Source of the DNA: Actinomycetota bacterium
GTDB taxonomy: Bacteria > Actinomycetota > Thermoleophilia > Gaiellales > Gaiellaceae
NCBI GenBank assembly: GCA_005884155.1
Contig: VAXD01000108.1
Location: 5,305 to 17,823 of the forward strand
Direction: 5' to 3'
DNA length: 12,519 nt
Of this stretch, positions 1 to 9,139 are shown one piece after another (within the stretch, counting starts at the first letter, position 1; each line of letters opens with the position of its first letter). The translations under genes were made by a program, and so were the position numbers. The notes under the pieces are model-generated. The model was not told where the DNA came from, made no database searches, and was given only the letters and a program-made list of their open reading frames with translations.

Positions 1-1140
1 CGCGACGACCTGCGCCTTGCCGTGCTCCTTGGCGCGGTAGAGCGCTTCGTCGGCCCGCTCGAAGAACGTCGTCGGATCGTCCTCCTCCCGCAGCTCCGCG
101 ATCCCGGCCGAGACGGAAAGCCGCCCTGCCTGGCCCACCGGCCGCGAGCCCACCGCGCCGAGCAGCCGGTGGTAGAGCTGGTCGGCGTCGCCGGTCTTCG
201 ACTCGGGCAGGATGACCGCGAACTCGTCGCCGCCCACGCGGCAAGCGACGTCTGCCGAGCGCACTACGTCTTTCACACGCTCGGCCGTCTCGGCGAGCAC
301 GGCGTCACCGGCCAGGTGGCCGATCCGGTCGTTGATCGCCTTGAAGTCGTCGAGGTCGAAGACGACGAGCGCGAGCCGCCGGCCGTAGCGGTGGGCGCGC
401 GCGACCTCGCGGGCGAGCGTCTCGTGGAAGTAGCGCCGGTTGTGCAGGCCGGTGAGTGCATCGAGGTCGGCCATCTGCCTGGCCTCGCGGAAGCGGCTCG
501 CATTCTCGATCGCGGGGCCGGCGCGCTGCGCGAGCTCCTCGAGCTCCCGGATCTCCTCCTCGGCGAAGCGGTGCTCGGCGCTGCGGCTGTAGACCGTCAG
601 GAACCCGGCCGTCCCGTGCTCGCCGGGCACCGGCACGGCCAGCCCGGACCGGATCAGCTCGGCCGCCGACTCGAGCGCGGGCGGGTACTGGTAGACGAGC
701 GAGATCGCACGAGCCTCGTGCCCGTCGGGCGGCCCGGAGATGACTTGGCGCTTGGCTTCCTCCTCGGAGAGCCCGAGCGTGGCGATGATCGGCTTTTCCT
801 CGCCGTCGATCGACACGAGCGCGGCGTCGACCCCCGGCACGGCGCCCGCCGCCTCGAGCGTACGCGAGAGAACTTCGTCCAGGTCGATCGAGCCCGCGAG
901 CTCGGTCAGATAGCGGTTGCGGCGGCCCTCTTCCTGGGCGCGCTCGAGCGAGAGCGCGAGCTCGCGCACCATCGACTCCATGCGCGTGTTCATCTCGCCG
1001 ACGAGCTGGAGTAGCTGCTCCTGCCCGTCGCCGTGGGAGCGGCGCGAAGACAGAAATAGCGCAAGCGCCACCAGCAGCACCACTGCGACAGCCGCCCCGG
1101 CGACTACCAAGGCAGTCGTGTTGGTCACCGCATCGACCAT
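1..1140 (-). CDS. Membrane-anchored GAF-GGDEF diguanylate cyclase (3' end cut by window edge)
   Basis: Likely synthesises cyclic di-GMP from two GTP at the inner face of the membrane. The visible 380 codons read from ATG at 1140 (start preceded by GGGAG at about 5 nt) to the window edge. Residues 9-30 form one hydrophobic helix after a very short N-terminus, followed by SRR, so the rest should be cytoplasmic. Residues about 40-75 look helical and charged. Residues about 75-215 resemble a GAF-type sensor domain. The GGDEF domain runs from about 225: DALTGLHNRR, then FDLDDFKAIND (261-271, metal-binding Asp), then GGDEF itself at 303-307 (positions 220-234). An RxxD inhibitory site (RSAD, 294-297) sits exactly five residues before GGDEF, so product inhibition is expected. 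The last visible residues (DEALYRAKEHGKAQVV) are typical of the domain end, so little is missing. The GAF assignment is less sure than the GGDEF one. Divergent from rpsL. Confidence 0.9.
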   Translation of the reverse strand, partial: MVDAVTNTTALVVAGAAVAVVLLVALALFLSSRRSHGDGQEQLLQLVGEMNTRMESMVRELALSLERAQEEGRRNRYLTELAGSIDLDEVLSRTLEAAGAVPGVDAALVSIDGEEKPIIATLGLSEEEAKRQVISGPPDGHEARAISLVYQYPPALESAAELIRSGLAVPVPGEHGTAGFLTVYSRSAEHRFAEEEIRELEELAQRAGPAIENASRFREARQMADLDALTGLHNRRYFHETLAREVARAHRYGRRLALVVFDLDDFKAINDRIGHLAGDAVLAETAERVKDVVRSADVACRVGGDEFAVILPESKTGDADQLYHRLLGAVGSRPVGQAGRLSVSAGIAELREEDDPTTFFERADEALYRAKEHGKAQVVA

Positions 1141-1296
1141 TGCTCCCTCTCCGAACCTCCGGTCGGGCCTTCGCTCGCCGCGCGAGTCTCGGGCGATCTC
1201 ACTGTAATCCGGTTGACGGTCGCAAGCTATGGGTTGAAAGCGATAAAGAATCTCGCTTCAATCAGCACAAAACGAGCCGTTTGGACGTCTCGGATC

Positions 1297-1312
1297 CGCG
1301 CAGCTATGCGCG
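1297..1312. repeat. Small inverted repeat upstream of the rpsL promoter
   Basis: CGCGCA-GCTA-TGCGCG is a perfect 6-nt inverted repeat with a 4-nt centre, ending 9 nt before the -35 box at 1322. It could be an operator or an architectural site, but short GC-rich palindromes are common in such genomes. The rest of the 282-nt divergent region (1141-1422) is AT-richer than the flanking genes and shows no gene or RNA I recognise. Confidence 0.25.
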
Positions 1313-1321
1313 TTTCGGCGT

Positions 1322-1351
1322 TTGACGGTCCGGTCGTTTGTTCGCTACCAT
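1322..1351 (+). promoter_or_regulatory. Putative sigma-70-type promoter for the rpsL operon
   Basis: TTGACG (1322-1327), an 18-nt spacer, then TACCAT (1346-1351) give a near-consensus actinobacterial housekeeping promoter. Transcription would start near 1357-1359, leaving a leader of about 65 nt before rpsL. Another TTGACG at 1213-1218 has no convincing -10 box at a normal distance. Inferred from sequence only. Confidence 0.65.
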
Positions 1352-1367
1352 CGTCATCCGGTTGGTA

Positions 1368-1381
1368 GGGGCTCCAGCCCC
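1368..1381 (+). promoter_or_regulatory. Short GC hairpin in the rpsL leader
   Basis: GGGGC-TCCA-GCCCC gives a 5-bp GC stem with a tetraloop in the presumed 5' leader of rpsL, about 10 nt after the predicted transcription start. No T-run follows, so it is not an intrinsic terminator. It might protect the 5' end or mean nothing. The rpsL Shine-Dalgarno sequence (GGGAG, 1415-1419) lies outside it. Confidence 0.3.
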
Positions 1382-1422
1382 CGCCAGCCTTTGCTGTGTA
1401 AACGCCCAGACGTAGGGAGCAG

Positions 1423-1794
1423 ATGCCGACCGTCAATCAGCTGGTCCGGAAAGGCAGAGTCGCCCCCAAGGCGAAGGTCAAGACCCCTGCCCTCCGCGGC
1501 GCGCCGCAGAAGCGCGGCGTGTGCACGCGCGTCATGACGCAGACGCCGAAGAAGCCGAACTCGGCTCTGCGCAAGGTTGCCCGCGTGCGGCTGACGAACG
1601 GCATGGAGGTCGGCGCCTACATTCCGGGCGAGGGGCACAACTTGCAGGAGCACTCGGTCGTGCTCGTCCGCGGCGGCCGCGTCAAGGACCTGCCGGGCTA
1701 CCGCTACAAGGTGATCCGCGGGGGGCTCGACGCCGCCGGCGTCGGCGACCGGCGCCAGGGCCGCTCCAAGTACGGCGCGAAGCGGGGTAGCTAA
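1423..1794 (+). CDS. rpsL: 30S ribosomal protein S12
   Basis: Decoding-centre protein of the small subunit, which helps monitor codon-anticodon pairing. At 123 residues it matches the family length. The start MPTVNQLVRKGR is the classical S12 N-terminus, with GGGAG just upstream. Hallmark blocks are present: PQKRGVCTRV, TPKKPNSALRK, GEGHNLQEHS and RGGRVKDLPG. Lys43 and Lys88, where streptomycin-resistance substitutions usually fall, are wild type, so this copy predicts a streptomycin-sensitive ribosome. Asp89, the target of RimO methylthiolation where that enzyme exists, is present. First gene of the cluster, behind the promoter at 1322-1351. An unusually long 164-nt structured spacer separates it from rpsG. 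Confidence 0.98.
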   Translation: MPTVNQLVRKGRVAPKAKVKTPALRGAPQKRGVCTRVMTQTPKKPNSALRKVARVRLTNGMEVGAYIPGEGHNLQEHSVVLVRGGRVKDLPGYRYKVIRGGLDAAGVGDRRQGRSKYGAKRGS

Positions 1795-1822
1795 GTGCCC
1801 CTTCCAGCAACACATGTCGGCT

Positions 1823-1909
1823 TCTGGCCCGCGATCACGCGGCGCCAGAGCCCACCCTTGCCCTTGGCAAGGCCATCAAGCCTTGCCGCGGACAAGTGCG
1901 AACTCTGGC
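1823..1909 (+). promoter_or_regulatory. Candidate bistable RNA element in the rpsL-rpsG spacer
   Basis: Six arms can pair in two ways. Fold 1 has two hairpins. In the first, 1823-1833 pairs with 1838-1849 (11 Watson-Crick pairs, loop ATCA, bulged C1843). In the second, CCTTGCC (1856-1862) pairs with GGCAAGG (1866-1872) across a CTT loop. Fold 2 is nested: GCCAGAG (1844-1850) pairs with CTCTGGC (1903-1909), enclosing GGCAAGGC (1866-1873) paired with GCCTTGCC (1880-1887) around a CATCAA loop. In fold 2 the strands between the two helices stay in register, so 1844-1873 and 1880-1909 make about 24 pairs in 30 positions. No T-run follows, so a terminator is unlikely. In E. coli the equivalent spacer takes part in S7 feedback and rpsL-rpsG coupling. 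A similar role here is inference. Confidence 0.55.
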
Positions 1910-1951
1910 TTGGTGCTCGCGACCCAGAAACTCGACGGCGTCACTGGACGG

Positions 1952-1963
1952 GGCACTAGTGCC
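1952..1963 (+). promoter_or_regulatory. Palindrome containing the rpsG start codon
   Basis: GGCACTAGTGCC is a perfect 12-nt palindrome, and the rpsG GTG (1959-1961) lies inside it. As RNA it could form a 4-bp GC-rich stem with a CUAG loop, partly hiding the start codon. The stem is short, so the effect may be small. Confidence 0.35.
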
Positions 1964-2429
1964 GCGCCGAGCCAAGATTCAGCCCCGAACGCTCGAGCCG
2001 GATCCCGTCTACAGCTCGCGGCTCGTCACGCAGGTCGTGAACAAGGTAATGACGCGCGGGAAGAAGTCGACCGCCGAGGCGATCGTCTACGGCGCCCTGG
2101 ACCGGGTCGGCGAGCGCACGGGCAAGCCGCCCGTGGAGGTTCTGGAGCAGGCTGTCAAGACCGTGACGCCGGTGCTCGAGGTCCGCTCTCGCCGCGTCGG
2201 CGGCGCCAACTACCAGGTGCCCGTCGAGGTGCCGCAGCGCCGCGCGCGCACGCTGGCCGTGCGCTGGCTCGTGACGTACGCGCGCGACCGGCGCGAGAAG
2301 CAGATGTCCGACAAGCTCGCGGGCGAGATCCTCGACGCGCTCGAGCAGCAGGGCGGCGCCTACAAGCGCAAGGACGACCTCTACCGGATGGCGCAGGCCA
2401 ACAAGGCCTTCGCGCACTACAGGTGGTGA
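1959..2429 (+). CDS. rpsG: 30S ribosomal protein S7
   Basis: Primary binding protein that starts assembly of the 3' major domain of 16S rRNA (the head), lining the mRNA exit and E site. The GTG at 1959 gives (M)PRRAKIQPRTLEPDPVYSS, the standard S7 N-terminus, and 156 residues, the usual length. The reading frame is open further upstream to another GTG at 1896, but that would add 21 residues with no family resemblance. The Shine-Dalgarno is weak (ACGGGG at 1948-1953), and the start codon sits in a palindrome after a structured spacer, which suggests controlled or coupled translation. Family blocks include VVNKVMTRGKKSTAE, RRVGGANYQVP and the C-terminal ANKAFAHYRW. fusA starts 5 nt after the stop. 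Confidence 0.97.
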   Translation: MPRRAKIQPRTLEPDPVYSSRLVTQVVNKVMTRGKKSTAEAIVYGALDRVGERTGKPPVEVLEQAVKTVTPVLEVRSRRVGGANYQVPVEVPQRRARTLAVRWLVTYARDRREKQMSDKLAGEILDALEQQGGAYKRKDDLYRMAQANKAFAHYRW

Positions 2430-2434
2430 GCGCG

Positions 2435-4525
<2,091 letters not shown>

Positions 4526-4526
4526 C

Positions 4527-4541
4527 GGAAGGAAGGAAAGG
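4527..4541 (+). promoter_or_regulatory. Extended polypurine Shine-Dalgarno tract of tuf
   Basis: GGAAGGAAGGAAAGG fills most of the 21-nt fusA-tuf gap. It offers several overlapping GGAAGG/AAGG matches to the 16S anti-Shine-Dalgarno, the last ending 5 nt before the ATG. A redundant ribosome-binding tract fits the very high demand for EF-Tu. No promoter or terminator is visible here. Confidence 0.6.
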
Positions 4542-4546
4542 TAGGA

Positions 4547-5738
<1,192 letters not shown>

Positions 5739-5740
<2 letters not shown>

Positions 5741-5754
5741 GAAGGGAAGGGAAG
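5739..5754 (+). promoter_or_regulatory. Extended polypurine Shine-Dalgarno tract of rpsJ
   Basis: AGGAAGGGAAGGGAAG begins inside the tuf stop codon (TAG, 5738-5740) and ends 5 nt before the rpsJ GTG. It resembles the tract before tuf. The whole tuf-rpsJ gap is 19 nt, leaving no room for an S10 leader or a terminator, so str and S10 seem joined in one transcript. Confidence 0.55.
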
Positions 5755-5759
5755 CGCCG

Positions 5760-6068
5760 GTGCCGCAGAGCAAGATCCGTATCCGCCTCAAGGGCTACGA
5801 CCACCAGCAGCTCGACAAGTCTGCGAGCCAGATCGTGGAGACCGCTCAGCGCACCGGCGCGACCATCACCGGCCCCGTGCCCCTGCCTACCGAGAAGAAC
5901 GTCTACTGCGTGATCCGGTCGCCGTTCAAGGACAAGGACTCGCGCGAGCACTTCGAGGTGCGCACGCACAAGCGCCTGATCGACATCCACTCGCCGACCC
6001 CGAAGACCGTCGACTCGCTGATGCGGCTCGACCTCCCGGCCGGCGTCGACATCGAGATCAAGCTGTGA
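5760..6068 (+). CDS. rpsJ: 30S ribosomal protein S10 (NusE)
   Basis: Small-subunit head protein. In well-studied bacteria it also acts as NusE, linking ribosomes and antitermination complexes to RNA polymerase through NusB and NusG. At 102 residues it has the usual length. The GTG at 5760 gives (M)PQSKIRIRLKGYDHQQLDKS, the typical start, placed 5 nt after a strong purine tract. Conserved segments include GATITGPVPLPT, HFEVRTHKRLIDI and the C-terminal LPAGVDIEIKL. First gene of the S10 group but preceded by only 19 nt, so the long L4-regulated leader known from E. coli is absent. The stop overlaps the rplC start by 4 nt (GTGA), indicating coupled translation. Confidence 0.97.
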   Translation: MPQSKIRIRLKGYDHQQLDKSASQIVETAQRTGATITGPVPLPTEKNVYCVIRSPFKDKDSREHFEVRTHKRLIDIHSPTPKTVDSLMRLDLPAGVDIEIKL

Positions 6069-6691
6069 AAGGCATCGTCGGCACCAAGCTCGGCATGACG
6101 CAGGTCTTCGACGCCGAGACCGGCGCTGTGACGCCTGTCACCGTGATCGAGGCCGGACCCTGCCCGGTCGTCCGCGTCAAGACGGTCGAGTCGGACGGCT
6201 ACGAGGCTGTCCAGGTCGCGTACGGCAAGGTTGCCGAGGACAGGGTGACGAAGCCGCGGCTCGGGCAGCTCGGCAAGGCCGGCCCGCACCGCAAGATCGT
6301 CGAGTTCCGCGGGCCGAGCGAGCTGACCGAGGGCGAGACCGTCACCGTCGAGGCGTTCGAGCCCGGCGAGCGGATCAAGGTCTCCGGGATTGGGATCGGC
6401 AAGGGCTTCGCCGGCACGATCAAGCGCCACAACTTCAAGAGCGGCCCGAAGAGCCATGGCTCGCACAACATCCGCGCACCCGGCTCGGTCGGTGCCTCGG
6501 CGACGCCGGCGCGCGTCCGCAAGGGCATCCGCGGGCCCGGCCGGATGGGCGGCAAGCGCGTCACCCAGGTCGGGGTGACCGTGCACGATGTCGACGCGGA
6601 GCGGAACCTGCTCCTCGTCAAGGGCGCCGTGCCCGGCCCGCGCAACGGAGTCGTCGAGATCAGAGAGGACAAGAACCGTGGCGGCGCCTAA
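6065..6691 (+). CDS. rplC: 50S ribosomal protein L3
   Basis: Large-subunit protein that initiates 23S rRNA folding and sends an extended arm towards the peptidyl-transferase centre. At 208 residues it has the normal bacterial length. The GTG at 6065 gives (M)KGIVGTKLGMTQVFD, the classical L3 start, overlapping the rpsJ stop in GTGA. The central GKGFAGTIKRHNFKSGP, SHGSHNIRAPGSVG and GRMGGKRVT blocks form the characteristic loop region. The C-terminus (VPGPRNGVVEIRE) is intact. It overlaps rplD by 14 nt, one of the longest overlaps in the cluster, so the two are almost certainly translated in a coupled way. Nothing in the protein looks unusual. Confidence 0.97.
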   Translation: MKGIVGTKLGMTQVFDAETGAVTPVTVIEAGPCPVVRVKTVESDGYEAVQVAYGKVAEDRVTKPRLGQLGKAGPHRKIVEFRGPSELTEGETVTVEAFEPGERIKVSGIGIGKGFAGTIKRHNFKSGPKSHGSHNIRAPGSVGASATPARVRKGIRGPGRMGGKRVTQVGVTVHDVDAERNLLLVKGAVPGPRNGVVEIREDKNRGGA

Positions 6692-7295
6692 GGCACCCGT
6701 GCTCGGGTCGCAGAAGACCGTGACGCTCGAAGAGGGCGTCTTCGCCGCCGAGGTCAAGCCGCACCTCGTCCACGAGACGGTGCGCGCCGAGCTGAACGAC
6801 GCGCGCTCGGCGACCCGCGGCGGCAAGAGCCGCGGCCTCGTCGCCGGCGGCCGCTCGAAGCCGTGGCGCCAGAAGGGCACCGGCCGCGCGCGCGCCGGCT
6901 CGACCCGCGCACCGCACTGGACGGGCGGCGGCATGGCGTTCCCGCCGAACAACCGCAATTTCGGCTCGAAGGTCAACCGCAAGACGCGCCGCGCCGCGCT
7001 ACGCAGCGCGCTCTCGGCGCACGCGCAGGCGGGCACGCTCGGCATCCTCGACCCGGGCAAGCTCGGCGAGCCGTCCACGAAGGCCGCGGTCGAGCTCGTC
7101 GACAAGTGGGAGAAGGATCTGCCGATCCTCGTTGTCGCGCAGCCCGAGGACGAGGGCCTGATCAAGTCGTTCCGGAACCTCCAGCGGGTCGTCGTGACCA
7201 TCCCGGCCGAGCTCGAGGTCAGCCAGGTCGTCTGGGCGCGCTCGCTGCTGATCAGCGAGCCGGCGCTGGAGCAGGTGCAGGGGAGGGCCCAGTGA
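6678..7295 (+). CDS. rplD: 50S ribosomal protein L4
   Basis: Large-subunit protein whose extended loop lines the peptide exit tunnel beside L22. In E. coli it is also the autogenous repressor of the S10 operon. The GTG at 6678 gives 205 residues, the usual size, and has GAGAGGA 8 nt upstream. The frame is open further upstream inside rplC, but that part is not family-like. The tunnel-loop region is clear: RGGKSRGLVAGG, KPWRQKGTGRARAGS and RAPHWTGGGMAF. The L4 regulatory target (an S10 leader upstream of rpsJ) is not present in this window, so E. coli-style control is not supported here. The stop overlaps the rplW GTG (GTGA). Confidence 0.96.
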   Translation: MAAPKAPVLGSQKTVTLEEGVFAAEVKPHLVHETVRAELNDARSATRGGKSRGLVAGGRSKPWRQKGTGRARAGSTRAPHWTGGGMAFPPNNRNFGSKVNRKTRRAALRSALSAHAQAGTLGILDPGKLGEPSTKAAVELVDKWEKDLPILVVAQPEDEGLIKSFRNLQRVVVTIPAELEVSQVVWARSLLISEPALEQVQGRAQ

Positions 7296-7588
7296 GTCTC
7301 CACCCGAACCAAGTTCTGCTCGCGCCGGTCGTGACCGAGAAGAGCTACGAGCTGATCGAGTCGAACAAGTACTCGTTCCGCGTGCACCCGGACTCGCACA
7401 AGACGCAGATCCGGCAGGCCGTCGAGGAGCTCTTCGACGTGCACGTCGAGAGCGTGAACATCGTCAAGGTCCAGTCGAAGCCGAAGCAGCGGAACTTCCG
7501 CCGCGGGACGAGACCCGGCTGGAAGAAGGCGATCGTCCAGATCCGTCAGGGCGAGTCGATCGAGATCTTCGAGGGGGCTCAGGCGTAG
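7292..7588 (+). CDS. rplW: 50S ribosomal protein L23
   Basis: Protein at the rim of the peptide exit tunnel, the docking site for trigger factor and near the binding site of signal recognition particle. 98 residues from the GTG at 7292: (M)SLHPNQVLLAPVVTEKSYEL. The VTEKS motif carries the surface Glu used for chaperone docking in the family, and the RVHPDSHKTQIRQAVEELFDV segment (interrupted by no gap) matches the core fold; GTRPGWKKAIVQ is the family's C-terminal part. The start overlaps the rplD stop by 4 nt, with a GGGGAGG purine run shortly upstream. The TAG stop shares its last base with the rplB GTG. Confidence 0.96.
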   Translation: MSLHPNQVLLAPVVTEKSYELIESNKYSFRVHPDSHKTQIRQAVEELFDVHVESVNIVKVQSKPKQRNFRRGTRPGWKKAIVQIRQGESIEIFEGAQA

Positions 7589-8430
7589 TGGCGTTGAGGA
7601 AGTACAAGCCAACGTCACCCGGCCGCCGCTTCATGTCGGTCTCCGCCTTCGACGAGGTGACGAAGACCGAGCCGGAGAAGAGCCTGCTCGAGCCGCTGAA
7701 GAAGAAGGGCGGCAGGAACGCGTACGGCCGGATCACGACGCGCCACCAGGGCGGCGGGCACAAGCGTCGCTACCGCACGATCGACTTCAAGCGGATCAAG
7801 GACGCCGTGCCGGCGAAGGTGGCCGCGATCGAGTACGACCCGAATCGGTCGGCGCGTATCGCGCTCCTCCACTACGCCGACGGCGCCAAGGCCTACATCC
7901 TCGCGCCCGCGCGCCTGCGGGTCGGGGCGACGGTCGAGTCCGGCCCGAGCGCAGACATCAAGCCCGGCAACGCGCTCCCGCTCGAGAACATCCCGACCGG
8001 CACGCTCGTCCACAACGTCGAGCTCAAGCCGGGCAAGGGCGGCCAGCTGGCGCGCAGCGCGGGCTCCGGGATCCAGCTCGTGGCGAAGGACGAGGGCCAG
8101 GGCGTGCTTCGGCTACCATCGGGCGAGCTGCGCCGGGTCCCGCTCACCTGCCGGGCGACGATCGGCCAGGTCGGCAACGTCGACCACGAGAACGTCACCG
8201 TCGGCAAGGCGGGCTGCAGCCGCTGGAAAGGGAAGCGCCCAACGGTTCGCGGCTCGGCGATGAACCCAGTCGACCACCCGCACGGGGGCGGCGAGGGCAA
8301 GTCGAAGGGCGGCCGCCACCCGGTGACGCCGTGGGGCGTACCGACACTCGGCAAGCGCACGCGCCGCAAGCACAAGGAATCCGACAAGTTGATCGTCCGC
8401 GGCCGCCGCCGCGGGAAGGAGAAGCGTTGA
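7588..8430 (+). CDS. rplB: 50S ribosomal protein L2
   Basis: Primary 23S rRNA-binding protein needed for subunit association and peptidyl-transferase activity. At 280 residues it is close to the usual 273-280. The GTG at 7588 gives (M)ALRKYKPTSPGRRFMSVSAF, the standard N-terminus, overlapping the rplW stop by one base. Hallmarks: GGRNAYGRITTRHQGGGHKR in the N-terminal OB-fold part, the SH3-like central domain, and MNPVDHPHGGGEGKS near the C-terminus with the functionally important histidine (His230 here, His229 in E. coli). The tail (KHKESDKLIVRGRRRGKEKR) is basic as expected. Next comes rpsS, overlapping by 4 nt. Confidence 0.97.
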   Translation: MALRKYKPTSPGRRFMSVSAFDEVTKTEPEKSLLEPLKKKGGRNAYGRITTRHQGGGHKRRYRTIDFKRIKDAVPAKVAAIEYDPNRSARIALLHYADGAKAYILAPARLRVGATVESGPSADIKPGNALPLENIPTGTLVHNVELKPGKGGQLARSAGSGIQLVAKDEGQGVLRLPSGELRRVPLTCRATIGQVGNVDHENVTVGKAGCSRWKGKRPTVRGSAMNPVDHPHGGGEGKSKGGRHPVTPWGVPTLGKRTRRKHKESDKLIVRGRRRGKEKR

Positions 8431-8711
8431 GTCGTAGTAGTAAGAAGGGACCATTCGTCGAGGAGCGGCTGCTCAGCCGGATCCAGCGGATGAACGAGTC
8501 CGGGTCGAAGCAGATGGTGCGCACGTGGTCCCGCTCCTCGACCGTCTTCCCGGAGATGGTCGGGCATACGATCGCGGTCCACGACGGCCGCAAGCACGTG
8601 CCCGTCTTCTTGACCGAGCAGATGGTCGGCCACAAGCTCGGCGAGTTCGCCCCGACGCGCACCTTCCGGGGCCACTCCGGCGACCGCAAGGCGGAGGTCA
8701 AGAGAACCTAA
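8427..8711 (+). CDS. rpsS: 30S ribosomal protein S19 (TTG start)
   Basis: Small-subunit head protein that forms a complex with S13 and contacts the A-site tRNA and the intersubunit bridge. The TTG at 8427 gives (M)SRSSKKGPFVEERLL, the expected S19 start, and 94 residues (family about 92-95). AAGGAG (8416-8421) lies 5 nt upstream, and the TTGA overlap with the rplB stop is the TTG version of the GTGA junctions elsewhere in the cluster. The open frame continues upstream to 8331 within rplB but has no S19 similarity. Conserved blocks: RTWSRSSTVFPEMVGHTIAV, GRKHVPVFLTEQMVGHKLGE and FAPTRTFRGH. The stop overlaps the rplV ATG by one base. Confidence 0.95.
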   Translation: MSRSSKKGPFVEERLLSRIQRMNESGSKQMVRTWSRSSTVFPEMVGHTIAVHDGRKHVPVFLTEQMVGHKLGEFAPTRTFRGHSGDRKAEVKRT

Positions 8712-9139
8712 TGGCCACCGCCGAGCGCCAGGAGGTCAAAGCAGTCGCCCGCTGGGTGCGCATGTCGCCCCGCAAGGCTCGGCTCGTGACGGTCCCGGAG
8801 GCGCGCACCGTGCTCGCGTTCACGCCGCGTGCGGCTGCTCGCGAGCTCGAGAAGGTGCTGCGCTCCGCCGTCGCGAACGCCGAGGCCAACCACAACCTCG
8901 TCGGCGACGAGCTCGTCGTCTCGTCCGCGTACGTGGACGAAGGCCCCGTGATGAAGCGCTGGCGGGCACGAGCGCGCGGCCGGGCCGCTCGGATCACCAA
9001 GCCAACGTGTCACATCACTGTCGTCCTGGCGCAGGTCGAAGCCGCGCCCGAGCCCGCTCCGCCGCCCCCGGCGGAAGAGGAGACGCCGAAGCCCAAGCGC
9101 AAGGCTGCTCCGCGGAAGAAGAAGGAGGCTGCGGCGTAA
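8711..9139 (+). CDS. rplV: 50S ribosomal protein L22, with internal 7-residue gap and C-terminal tail
   Basis: Large-subunit protein with a long beta-hairpin lining the exit tunnel, the region altered in some macrolide-resistant strains. 142 residues from the ATG at 8711 (TAATG overlap with rpsS). The core is clear: VRMSPRKARLV, EKVLRSAVANAEANH, AYVDEGP, KRWRARARGRA and CHITVVLAQ. Two things are odd. First, between RLV and FTP there are only 10 residues (TVPEARTVLA); E. coli L22 has 17 between RLV and YTN, including DLIRGK. The gap falls after Val26 (8786-8788), leaves the frame intact and removes the normally conserved IRG motif. Second, residues 109-142 are a Pro/Glu then Lys/Arg-rich tail absent from E. 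coli L22. Identity is certain; whether the gap is real is not. Confidence 0.95.
   Translation: MATAERQEVKAVARWVRMSPRKARLVTVPEARTVLAFTPRAAARELEKVLRSAVANAEANHNLVGDELVVSSAYVDEGPVMKRWRARARGRAARITKPTCHITVVLAQVEAAPEPAPPPPAEEETPKPKRKAAPRKKKEAAA

Noticed and set aside
22..1014. Long plus-strand open frame opposite the GGDEF gene
   Set aside because: The minus strand carries clear GGDEF, RxxD and FDLDDFK motifs; the plus frame has no family resemblance and is a by-product of GC-rich codons.
1141..1422. tRNA, riboswitch or small gene in the divergent region
   Set aside because: No cloverleaf, no recognisable c-di-GMP or other riboswitch core, and only short frames lacking ribosome-binding sites.
1823..1872. 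Intrinsic terminator after rpsL
   Set aside because: The hairpins are strong but no T-rich tract follows, and rpsG-fusA downstream need the transcript.
1814..2434. N-terminal extension of EF-G by 207 residues
   Set aside because: It overlaps rpsG in another frame and has no similarity to EF-G; the ATG at 2435 gives the canonical start.
5903..7618. 571-codon minus-strand open frame across rpsJ to rplW
   Set aside because: Antisense to conserved ribosomal protein genes, with no recognisable domain.
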